64,000 nt of DNA. It comes from UBA10649 sp965278965 (GTDB lineage Bacteria; Actinomycetota; Actinomycetes; S36-B12). Under the pieces are notes generated by a model, which worked only from the letters and a program-made list of their open reading frames with translations, ran no database searches and was not told where the DNA came from. Numbering within the stretch: position 1 is the stretch's first letter; each line of letters opens with the position of its first letter. The DNA is taken from the NCBI GenBank assembly GCA_965278965.1, contig OZ257127.1, positions 3,596,001 to 3,660,000 on the forward strand, read 5' to 3'. The translations under genes were made by a program, and so were the position numbers. Positions 18,124-25,009 of the stretch are shown here, one piece after another.

Positions 18124-19803
18124 TCACGCCGTTCGCGCGAGCAGCTCATCCCTGACTTTGCCGCGCAGGACCTTGCCGATGGTCGAGCGCGGCAACTCGT
18201 CGACGACGTCGATTCGACGTGGCACCTTGTAGCCGGCCAGGTGTTGGCGACACGCGGTGATGAGCGCGTCGGTGTCGAGCGTCGCTCCGGGCTCGGGGAC
18301 GACGGCGGCGGCCACGCGGTCGATGTCGCCGTCCGGGAGCGCGACGACCGCGGCGTCGGCGACGCCCGGCTGGCGCCGCAGCACCGCTTCTACCTCGGAG
18401 GGGTAGACGTTGAACCCGCCGACGATGACGAGCTCCTTGATCCGGTCTACCAGGTGGACAAACCCGTCGTCGTCGACCACGACGACGTCACCGGTCCGTA
18501 GCCAGCCTCCGGGGAGCAGCGCGCCCGCGGTCTCCTCGGGACGGTTCCAATAGCCGATGAACACCTGCGGCCCGCGCACGAGCAGCTCGCCTTGGTCGCC
18601 GGGGGGCACGTCTGTCGCCGGATCGTCCTTGTGCACGACGCGGATCCACGTGGAGGGGAAGGGCACACCGATCGACTCAGGGCGCCGCTCGGCGGTCAGC
18701 GGGTTCCCCAGGGTGATCGGCGAGGACTCGGTCATGCCATAGCCCTCGACCAGCAGCCCTCCGCCGGCGGCCTCCCATTCGTCGATCGCTTCCGGGGGAA
18801 GGGCCATCGCTCCGGCGATCGAGTAGCGGATCGATGACAGTGGGACGCCGCGTTCGCGGGCGCGTGCGGCAAGTCGCGGATACATCGGCGGGACCCCTGG
18901 CAGGAAGCTCGCCGGGATACGGGTCATCGCGTCGAGGACTTGGTCGGGGTCGAACCGTGGGAACAGGACGACGGTGGCGCCGCACAGGATCGCCGTGGTC
19001 AGGCACAACGTAAGGCCGTACGCGTGGAAGATCGGCAGCACGGCGTAGAACACCTCGCCGCCCGGTGTGAGGCCGGGTGCCCAGGCGGCGGACTGGGCGG
19101 CGTTCGCGAGGAGGTTGCGGTGCGTGAGCATTGCCCCCTTGGGCACGCCCGTCGTGCCTCCCGTGTACTGCAGGAGCGCCAGATCGTCCCCGGCCGGGGC
19201 GGGCACGTGCGGGTCGAGCGGGGTCGCGTGGGCGACCAGCCGGTGCCATGCGATCAACCCCGGGGCCTTCGCGGTCAACGTCGCGCGCGTGGCCCGCGCG
19301 TTCTTCACCGGAAGCCGCAAGGCGATGCGCTTCGCGAGCGGGAGCGCGCGGCTGATGTCGACGGCGATCACCGTGGTCTGGGCGGGGGCCGCGGTGGCGA
19401 CGGTCGGGGCGACGACGTCCCACGCGACCGCATAGGTGGGCGCGTGGTCGATGAGCTGACGGGCCAGCTCATCCGCTGTATAGAGCGGGTTGTGCTCGAC
19501 CACGACCGCCCCCAGTCGCAGGACGGCGTAGAACGCGACCACGTGCTGCGGGCAGTTGGGCAGGATGATCGCGACGCGGTCGCCGGCGCCGACGCCCAGA
19601 TCGTGCAGGGCGCGCGCGGCGCAGAGTACGTGGTGCCAGAGGTCCGTGTACGAAGTCTGGGCACCGAGGAAGTCCAGTGCCACGTGGTCGGGGAACCGTT
19701 GCGCCGAAGCGTCGAGGAGGTCGACGACCGAGCCGGTGGGGACCTCCACGTCGGCTGGGACGCCGGGCGCGTAGTGCGCCAGCCAGGGGCGCTCGTTCGT
19801 CAC
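18124..19803 (-). CDS. Long-chain fatty-acid-CoA ligase (AMP-binding family)
   Basis: Activates a fatty acid to acyl-CoA through an acyl-adenylate. It is 559 residues from GTG 19803. The AMP/ATP motif LLQYTGGTTGVPKGAMLTH, the GYGMTESSP adenylation motif, the hinge region WLRTGDVVVVDDDGFVHLVDRIKE (split by a short loop) and the catalytic Lys in STIGKVLRGKVRDEL are all present. It is convergent with der, 29 bases apart, and no strong terminator is visible between them. The nearest upstream gene is tRNA-Pro on the other strand. Chain-length preference cannot be read from sequence. Confidence 0.93.
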   Translation of the reverse strand: MTNERPWLAHYAPGVPADVEVPTGSVVDLLDASAQRFPDHVALDFLGAQTSYTDLWHHVLCAARALHDLGVGAGDRVAIILPNCPQHVVAFYAVLRLGAVVVEHNPLYTADELARQLIDHAPTYAVAWDVVAPTVATAAPAQTTVIAVDISRALPLAKRIALRLPVKNARATRATLTAKAPGLIAWHRLVAHATPLDPHVPAPAGDDLALLQYTGGTTGVPKGAMLTHRNLLANAAQSAAWAPGLTPGGEVFYAVLPIFHAYGLTLCLTTAILCGATVVLFPRFDPDQVLDAMTRIPASFLPGVPPMYPRLAARARERGVPLSSIRYSIAGAMALPPEAIDEWEAAGGGLLVEGYGMTESSPITLGNPLTAERRPESIGVPFPSTWIRVVHKDDPATDVPPGDQGELLVRGPQVFIGYWNRPEETAGALLPGGWLRTGDVVVVDDDGFVHLVDRIKELVIVGGFNVYPSEVEAVLRRQPGVADAAVVALPDGDIDRVAAAVVPEPGATLDTDALITACRQHLAGYKVPRRIDVVDELPRSTIGKVLRGKVRDELLARTA

Positions 19804-19907
19804 GCCGCCAGTCAAGCACGCGCGGCTGTGCGGACGTGGGCCGAGGAACGGACGGGCACTGGGCGTGGGGTAGTGTTTCGGACGCTCACGGGGCCAGTCT
19901 CCGCGGA

Positions 19908-19981
19908 CGGGCTGTAGCGCAGCTTGGTAGCGCACCTGACTGGGGGTCAGGGGGTCGCAGGTTCAAATCCTGTCAGCCCGA
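19908..19981 (+). tRNA. tRNA-Pro (anticodon GGG)
   Basis: A 74-base cloverleaf. The acceptor stem CGGGCTG (19908-19914) pairs with CAGCCCG (19974-19980), with discriminator A at 19981. The anticodon stem CCTGA/TCAGG encloses the 7-base loop CTGGGGG, giving anticodon GGG. The T loop TTCAAAT is closed by GCAGG/CCTGT. The 3' CCA is not encoded. TAGTGT at 19871-19876 is a plausible -10 element, and a strong hairpin follows 3 bases after the gene. Confidence 0.96.
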
Positions 19982-19984
19982 CTC

Positions 19985-20024
19985 GAATCCCCTCACAACC
20001 TCTCGCCAGGTTGCGAGGGGATTC
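19985..20024 (+). terminator. Hairpin terminator after tRNA-Pro
   Basis: Arms 19985-20001 and 20008-20024 pair over 17 bases with one A/C mismatch and a 6-base loop. No T-run follows, as is usual in GC-rich actinobacteria. The structure starts 3 bases after the tRNA. Confidence 0.7.
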
Positions 20025-20141
20025 GTCGTCTGTATGGGCATGCGGAGGGCTTCACAGGACGCCTCAGGCGTCCGCTCGTATCGCGGCCCTAGCCGCATCC
20101 GGCTGCGACGTGGGCGACGCGCGTGCTCGCGTGGCCCACGG

Positions 20142-20615
20142 TCATGCCCGATAGCTGAAGGCCAGTCGTGTGCGGCGATGCGCGAACCGCCAGCCGGACT
20201 CCGTCCGGACGAAACGGTCGACGTACTCCCCGATGTGACGCACCGGTCCGATCGGAGCGAGCTCGCGATCCAGGTCGGCCGCTGCGTCGACGGGGTGGTC
20301 GAAGAAGTGGCGGTAGTTGACCATGTAGGTCAGCCCCTGGGCCGAGTCCGGCCCCGTGACCTCTACCAGGGTGTTCGTGCAGATGTGTCGTGCCAGCCAT
20401 GTCTCGCCGTCGAGGTTGGCAGGGATGCCCGCGCGCAGCTGATCGTGCCCCTCGAATCGTAGATCGGCGGCAGGCATCTCCCAGATTCCGTCTTCGGCGA
20501 ATAGCTCCCAGACGCTCGCTGTGCGGCCGAGGTCTATGTAGTGCGTGTACCGGACGATCAGATCGTTGCAGTTCTGGATCGCTATCAGGTCGTCCATGGT
20601 CGAGACGTCTCGCAC
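20142..20615 (-). CDS. SnoaL-like / NTF2-fold protein
   Basis: A protein of about 157 residues with a cone-shaped SnoaL_4-type fold. IQNCNDLIVRYTHYIDLGR, LFAEDGIWEMPAADLRFEG and YMVNYRHFFDHP fit that family, which includes small-molecule isomerases, hydratases and dehydratases as well as non-enzymatic members. GTG 20615 is favoured because GAGGGG lies 6 bases upstream; ATG 20597 would lose six residues. No partner gene hints at a substrate. Its upstream neighbour is a membrane protein gene on the same strand, 115 bases away. Confidence 0.75.
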   Translation of the reverse strand: MRDVSTMDDLIAIQNCNDLIVRYTHYIDLGRTASVWELFAEDGIWEMPAADLRFEGHDQLRAGIPANLDGETWLARHICTNTLVEVTGPDSAQGLTYMVNYRHFFDHPVDAAADLDRELAPIGPVRHIGEYVDRFVRTESGWRFAHRRTRLAFSYRA

Positions 20616-20730
20616 GGCAGCCCCTCGCTGTTGTTGACGGGACGAAAGACTAGAGGCTGGCGCCAGGGTGCCTGCCGACGCTGCGAGACCTGCTCGAGGA
20701 CCGCTAGAGGTAGACCTTCGACGAGGTCCG

Positions 20731-21351
20731 TCAGGTCGTGAGGGCGCCTGGTGACAGGCGAGCACGCCGTCGGTTGGCGAGCAGCTCCAGGACCATCGTC
20801 GTGACTATGGCGCCCAGCGACGCGAGCGAGAGCAGCAGCAGTGCCACGTCGCGGTAGATGATTGCCTGGCCCGCCCACGCGGACAGCGCGACGAAGCGTA
20901 TGGCGAACGTCGTGATCGAGACCTCGCTGTCCCCGCTCCGCCGCCAGGTGTTGAACGAGGTGTAGGCCTGCATCCACGCCAGTCCTGAGCCGGCAACGAG
21001 GGCGAGCGAGACGAGGCTGCGGGGGAGCACCAGGGTGAGGGTGAGGAGTCCCGCGGTGCCAGCCACCAGCCAGAGCAAGACGAGCCACACGCGCAGCGCT
21101 CGCACACGGGAGATGGCGATGATCACCCACGCGCTGGTGAGGAGAGTCCCGGAGTTGGCGATCACGAACAGGGCGTTGCCGACCCGAAGCCCGTACCCGA
21201 CGCCAACGCAGCACTGGGTCAGGTAGAGGACCCACATAGCGATGTTGACGCCCGCGTCGCTGTCGCTTCGCCAGATCTTGACGGCCTGAGGGAGGCTGTT
21301 CGAGATGGCTGCGGCGGCGGCGACGATGCCGAGCGCGATCGCTGGCGTCAC
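20731..21351 (-). CDS. PQ-loop repeat membrane protein (SWEET/SemiSWEET-like)
   Basis: A 206-residue membrane protein with about six or seven helices. Two PQ-loop-like units are visible: SLPQAVKIWRSDSDAGVNI near residue 17 and AWMQAYTSFNTWRRSGDSEVS near residue 130. Each Pro/Met-Gln pair is followed by the charged turn and Ser/Val-rich helix start typical of the fold. Sugar or cofactor transport is possible, but the substrate is unknown. GTG 21351 has GGAGGA three bases upstream. The upstream stretch to DinB (126 bases) is AT-richer than the surroundings and holds the short palindromes CTATCGATAG and TAGCCAGGCTA. Confidence 0.72.
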   Translation of the reverse strand: MTPAIALGIVAAAAAISNSLPQAVKIWRSDSDAGVNIAMWVLYLTQCCVGVGYGLRVGNALFVIANSGTLLTSAWVIIAISRVRALRVWLVLLWLVAGTAGLLTLTLVLPRSLVSLALVAGSGLAWMQAYTSFNTWRRSGDSEVSITTFAIRFVALSAWAGQAIIYRDVALLLLSLASLGAIVTTMVLELLANRRRARLSPGALTT

Positions 21352-21442
21352 TCGTCCTCCACGGCGGTCGATATTAGTTAGCCAGGCTATCGATAGTGGG
21401 CGCTGCGTGCTGTCTAGAGACCGAAACTGCGCGCCGTCGGGG

Positions 21443-21471
21443 TTACCGGTGTCGGTCGCCGCGGGTACGGT
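21443..21471 (+). promoter_or_regulatory. Promoter of the DinB-like gene (TTACCG ... TACGGT)
   Basis: The -35-like TTACCG (21443-21448) and -10-like TACGGT (21466-21471) are separated by 17 bases. The ATG follows 6 bases later, so the transcript is probably leaderless. Confidence 0.5.
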
Positions 21472-21477
21472 GCCCAG

Positions 21478-22017
21478 ATGACGGACTTCAGCGGTGACGA
21501 CCGGGTCATGCCGCCGGTGGCGGCGGACGAGGCAGCGACGATGCTCGGGTTCTTGAACTATCAGCGGGACACGCTGCGGTGGAAGTGCACCGGTCTGACG
21601 GCAGAGCAGCTCAACACGGCGCTCATGCCGTCGGCGCTCACGCTCGGCGGCCTGCTCAAGCACGCGGCCGTGGTCGAGGCCGGCTGGCTGAACCAGTACT
21701 TCGCCGGTGGCGTCGTGAAGCCGTCCTGGTTCGACGCCCTGGACCACAGCGACCCGGACTGGTCATTTACCTCGGCGGCGTCCGCGTCGCCCGACGAGCT
21801 CCTCGCCTGGTACGACGAGTCCATCACCGTCTCCGATCAGGTCATCGGCGAGGCGTTGGAAGGCCCGGACGGCTTCGGCACGATGTCGCAGGGCACCGAG
21901 GACGGTCAGGCGACGTCGCTGCGGTGGATCGTGTGCCACCTGATCGAGGAGTACGCCCGCCACAACGGCCACGCCGACCTGATCCGCGAGTCGATCGACG
22001 GCGCGTCGGGGGAGTAG
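21478..22017 (+). CDS. DinB-superfamily protein (DUF664-like)
   Basis: A 179-residue four-helix-bundle protein. LGFLNYQRDTLRWKCTGLTAEQLN and LTLGGLLKHAAVVEAGWL match the DinB_2/DUF664 pattern, with the metal-site His in LLKHAA. The final SLRWIVCHLIEEYARHNGHADLIRE carries the C-terminal His residues. Some relatives are thiol-dependent transferases such as mycothiol-dependent isomerases, but no specific reaction can be assigned. Transcription appears leaderless. Confidence 0.85.
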   Translation: MTDFSGDDRVMPPVAADEAATMLGFLNYQRDTLRWKCTGLTAEQLNTALMPSALTLGGLLKHAAVVEAGWLNQYFAGGVVKPSWFDALDHSDPDWSFTSAASASPDELLAWYDESITVSDQVIGEALEGPDGFGTMSQGTEDGQATSLRWIVCHLIEEYARHNGHADLIRESIDGASGE

Positions 22018-22047
22018 CCGCCGCTGCCGAGGCTGGCAGGTGCCCGC

Positions 22048-22464
22048 TCAGGCGGGGTCGAGGATGACGACCGGGATCACCCGGGAGGTGCTCTCCTCGT
22101 AGCCGGCGAAGCCGGGATAGTCACTCTTCTGCTTGGTCCAGATCGGCTCGCGCTCGTCGGGGGAAGCTGTTCGAGCCTGGAACGCGACCGTCCCGGTGCC
22201 GATCTCGGCCGTGACGTCGGGGTTGGCGACGAGGTTGCGGTACCAGTCGGGGTCGGTGTCGGCCCCGGCCTTCGACGCGAACACGGCGATCCGCCCGCCC
22301 CCGAGGTCCTGGTACATCATCGGGTTGACGCGGTCGAGACCGGACTTGGCACCGGTGGTGTGGAGGAGCAGCAGGGGTGCGCCCTCGAAGGGTCCGCCGA
22401 CCCGACCCTCGTTCGCGCGGAACTCCTCGATCACGTGATCGTTCCAGTTTCCAGGCTCGCTCAT
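22048..22464 (-). CDS. Deazaflavin (F420)-dependent nitroreductase family protein
   Basis: A 138-residue split-beta-barrel protein of the DDN family. LLLHTTGAKSGLDRVNPMMY and FASKAGADTDPDWYRNLVANPDVTAEIG (shown here as two blocks) are family hallmarks. Members use reduced F420 to reduce quinones or other small molecules. ATG 22464 is preceded by GAGGGAC. It diverges from msrB across 175 bases that hold no recognisable gene. Confidence 0.88.
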   Translation of the reverse strand: MSEPGNWNDHVIEEFRANEGRVGGPFEGAPLLLLHTTGAKSGLDRVNPMMYQDLGGGRIAVFASKAGADTDPDWYRNLVANPDVTAEIGTGTVAFQARTASPDEREPIWTKQKSDYPGFAGYEESTSRVIPVVILDPA

Positions 22465-22639
22465 CGCCGTCCCTCTTCCGTGTGCTCGCGGTGCCGCTCG
22501 ACCTGGCGCGTGCACTCGTTGACGCACAGCGTAGGCGTCCCGAGGATCGCCAAGACTTCGAGCGTCGAGGTCGGGACCAAATCCGAAGCCATCGGTGTTG
22601 GAGCAGATGACGCCGCAGCCGGCGGCGGAAGGAGGCACT

Positions 22640-23110
22640 GTGAGCACGGAGTACCAGAAGACCCCCGAGGCAGTTGCGCGCCTCACGGCGGCGCAGCGCC
22701 GGGTCACACAGGAGGACGGCACCGAGCCGGCATTCCGGAACGAGTACTGGGACCACCACGAGGACGGGATCTACGTCGACGTCGTGTCCGGCCAGCCGCT
22801 GTTCACCTCGCGCGACAAGTACGACAGTGGCACCGGCTGGCCGAGCTTCACCCGGCCGATCGAGGATGACGCGGTGACGACGCACACTGACCGCACGCTG
22901 TGGATGTCGCGGACCGAGGTCCGATCCGCGGGAGCGGACAGCCACCTGGGCCATGTGTTCGACGACGGACCGAGGGCACAGGGCGGGCTTCGCTACTGCA
23001 TGAACTCGGCGGCGCTGCGGTTCGTGCCAGCCGATGAGCTCGAGGCGCAGGGGTACGCCCAGTACCGCGCAATGTTCGGAACAGTCGACGAGACGACGGA
23101 GGACAACTGA
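22640..23110 (+). CDS. msrB: Peptide-methionine (R)-S-oxide reductase MsrB, single-cysteine form
   Basis: Repairs the R epimer of methionine sulfoxide. The 156 residues start at GTG 22640 after GGAGG. The catalytic Cys120 lies in LRYCMNSAALRF, with the SHLGHVFDDGP block upstream. Cys120 is the only cysteine. The two zinc CxxC motifs are missing (YVDVVSGQPLF replaces the first), and the usual resolving position reads DSGTGWPSF. Regeneration must therefore use an external thiol, probably mycothiol or a mycoredoxin. It overlaps msrA by one base, so both sulfoxide epimers are repaired from one transcript. Confidence 0.94.
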   Translation: MSTEYQKTPEAVARLTAAQRRVTQEDGTEPAFRNEYWDHHEDGIYVDVVSGQPLFTSRDKYDSGTGWPSFTRPIEDDAVTTHTDRTLWMSRTEVRSAGADSHLGHVFDDGPRAQGGLRYCMNSAALRFVPADELEAQGYAQYRAMFGTVDETTEDN

Positions 23111-23649
23111 TGGACGACGGCATGATCACGCGACGCCCGGGGACGCAGACGGCGGTCCTGGCGGGCGGCTGCTTCTGGGGCATGGAGGACCTGATCCGGC
23201 GGCAGCCCGGGGTGCTCGACACCCGGGTCGGCTACACCGGCGGGCAGAACGACCACGCCACCTACCGCAACCACCCGGGTCACGCGGAGGCGATCGAGAT
23301 CGTCTACGACCCGTCGGCGACGACCTACCGCGACCTGCTCGCGTTCTTCTTCCAGATCCACGACCCGTCGACACTCAACCGGCAGGGGAACGACATCGGC
23401 ACCAGCTACCGGTCAGCGATCTTCCCGCTGGACGACGAGCAGGCCCGGATCGCTCGGGAGACGATCGCTGATGTCGACGCCTCTGGCCTGTGGCCGGCAC
23501 CGGCCGTCACGACGATCGAGCCGGCCGGCCCGTTCTGGGAGGCAGAGCCGGAGCACCAGGACTACCTGTTGAACTACCCCAGTGGCTACACCTGCCACTT
23601 CCCGCGGGCCGGCTGGGTGCTGCCGGCACGTAGCCAGTCCGACGCCTGA
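23110..23649 (+). CDS. msrA: Peptide-methionine (S)-S-oxide reductase MsrA
   Basis: Repairs the S epimer of methionine sulfoxide. The 179-residue protein carries the catalytic motif GGCFWGMED (Cys21) and YTGGQNDHATYRNHPGHAEA. Cys162 in GYTCHF is a candidate resolving cysteine. Its ATG shares one base with the msrB stop (TGATG). A perfect hairpin begins 19 bases after the stop and closes the operon. Confidence 0.96.
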   Translation: MDDGMITRRPGTQTAVLAGGCFWGMEDLIRRQPGVLDTRVGYTGGQNDHATYRNHPGHAEAIEIVYDPSATTYRDLLAFFFQIHDPSTLNRQGNDIGTSYRSAIFPLDDEQARIARETIADVDASGLWPAPAVTTIEPAGPFWEAEPEHQDYLLNYPSGYTCHFPRAGWVLPARSQSDA

Positions 23650-23667
23650 CCCGTCGGGCGGACGACG

Positions 23668-23703
23668 GGTGTGCTGGTGCGGACTACTCCGCACCAGCAC
23701 ACC
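23668..23703. terminator. Bidirectional hairpin terminator between msrA and the DUF4386 gene
   Basis: A perfect 16-base-pair inverted repeat (23668-23683 with 23688-23703) has a 4-base CTAC loop. It sits between two convergent genes, 18 bases past the msrA stop and 20 bases from the opposing stop. No T-run follows on the plus strand. Confidence 0.85.
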
Positions 23704-23723
23704 AACCAGCGGCTCCCCATGAC

Positions 23724-24416
23724 TCAGAGGATGAGCGCGATTCCCAGGCCCACGAGCCACGCCGACCAGGCGATGTAGGCGAAGGGCGTGACCACGCCTG
23801 CCAGATGCCAGCCGTCGCGCTCGAACGGGCCGACGAACTCCAGGCTGCACAGCGCGAGCACCGCCCCGACCACGATCCCGACGATCCCGAGCCACGCCGG
23901 TGCTGCGGTGGACTGCGTGAGGGCTACTCCGACGAGCACGGTCCATCCGCCCGTGAACAGGTAGCCGAGGTGCTCGCCGACGGCGACGCCGAGGTACCGG
24001 TTGACCGTCTGGAACACGACGTCGACGGCGGCCTTGGTCTCCGGGCTCGCGTCGGGGTCGTTCGCGGTCCTCGCCAGGTACGGCACGACGAACGGCCACC
24101 GCACGAGGCCCAGGAACTGGACCGCCGCGGCGATGACGCCCACCGCGGCACCGACGGTCACGACGGTGGCGTCTGCACCGGGGAGCTGGAGTGAGAGCAG
24201 GACCGCGAGGGGGGCGATCGCGACCGCCGTCATCGCGAAGATCCACCACCACGTCACCAGCCGCGTACCGCCTTGCCCGAAGCGCGCGAGCACCTCTCCC
24301 GTCGGCTGCCGGAGGATGTCGGGGTAGCTGAACAGCTTCGCCAGCATGGCGAACGCCACGTTGAAGACAATCGGGAGCGCGACCAGCAGGATGCCGGTGA
24401 GCGTCGTGGCGCTCAT
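23724..24416 (-). CDS. DUF4386-like integral membrane protein
   Basis: A 230-residue membrane protein with about six helices. The YPDILRQPTGEVLARFGQGG segment after the first helix and the WPFVVPYLA / FQTVNRYLGVAVGEHLGY blocks match DUF4386 proteins of unknown function. Its ATG overlaps the stop of the upstream membrane gene (ATGA). It is therefore the last member of a three-gene operon headed by MmpL. Confidence 0.8.
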   Translation of the reverse strand: MSATTLTGILLVALPIVFNVAFAMLAKLFSYPDILRQPTGEVLARFGQGGTRLVTWWWIFAMTAVAIAPLAVLLSLQLPGADATVVTVGAAVGVIAAAVQFLGLVRWPFVVPYLARTANDPDASPETKAAVDVVFQTVNRYLGVAVGEHLGYLFTGGWTVLVGVALTQSTAAPAWLGIVGIVVGAVLALCSLEFVGPFERDGWHLAGVVTPFAYIAWSAWLVGLGIALIL

Positions 24417-25009
24417 CGCGTGTCACCCGCCGTGACCTCATCGCTCGAGGTGGAGGCCGGCTTCGGTGCCGGCGCTGTGCGGAAGTCGGGACGGATGATC
24501 CCGTAGAGGACGAGCCCGCAGATCGCGGTGGCCGTGATCGCCCCGCTGGCGCCGAACGTCACGTAGCCACGCTCCTTGTCGACGATGACGTTGGCGGTGA
24601 TGAGCCAGGCGAGCGCCCAGGTGCCGCCGACGACGACCGGCCACAGCGCCGCTAGGCGGGTCCGCAGGACGAACGCCTGGGCGAGTCCGACCACGACACC
24701 GCTCACCAGTCCGCGGACGACGAGGTCACCCGTATCGGTTCCCGCCGAGGTCACGAGTGCGGCGAGACTGCTGCCCGCCGCCATGCCGATGGCCGTCACG
24801 AGGATCCACACGGCGGAGATCCCACGCGGACGCAGCACGAGCCACTGGGCAGTTCCCAGGACGGCACCGCTGATGGCACCCGCGAGGAGTCCCGTGAGCG
24901 CCCCAGTGATGGAGCCGACCACGGTGACGGCGGCGAGGCTGCCGAGGGGGAAGCCGAGAAAGGTGAGGAGCCACAGTGCGTATCGCTTGAGGAATGTCAT
25001 GTCGTTCAC
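24413..25009 (-). CDS. Membrane protein of unknown function, MmpL operon
   Basis: A 198-residue protein with about six hydrophobic helices, many Gly/Ala-rich (GALTGLLAGAISGAVLGTAQWLVL), and a basic/Pro-rich tail. No family was recognised with certainty. The helix pattern with repeated AQWLVLR / AQAFVLR units suggests an internal duplication. GTG 25009 overlaps the mmpL stop in the GTGA form and is preferred; ATG 25000 is possible and would lose three residues. The 3' end overlaps the DUF4386 gene by 4 bases. Confidence 0.65.
   Translation of the reverse strand: MNDMTFLKRYALWLLTFLGFPLGSLAAVTVVGSITGALTGLLAGAISGAVLGTAQWLVLRPRGISAVWILVTAIGMAAGSSLAALVTSAGTDTGDLVVRGLVSGVVVGLAQAFVLRTRLAALWPVVVGGTWALAWLITANVIVDKERGYVTFGASGAITATAICGLVLYGIIRPDFRTAPAPKPASTSSDEVTAGDTR

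Noticed and set aside
19908..20140. tRNA-Pro as an integration site for a mobile island
   Set aside because: No integrase gene, no repeat of the tRNA 3' end and no composition break was seen downstream within the window.
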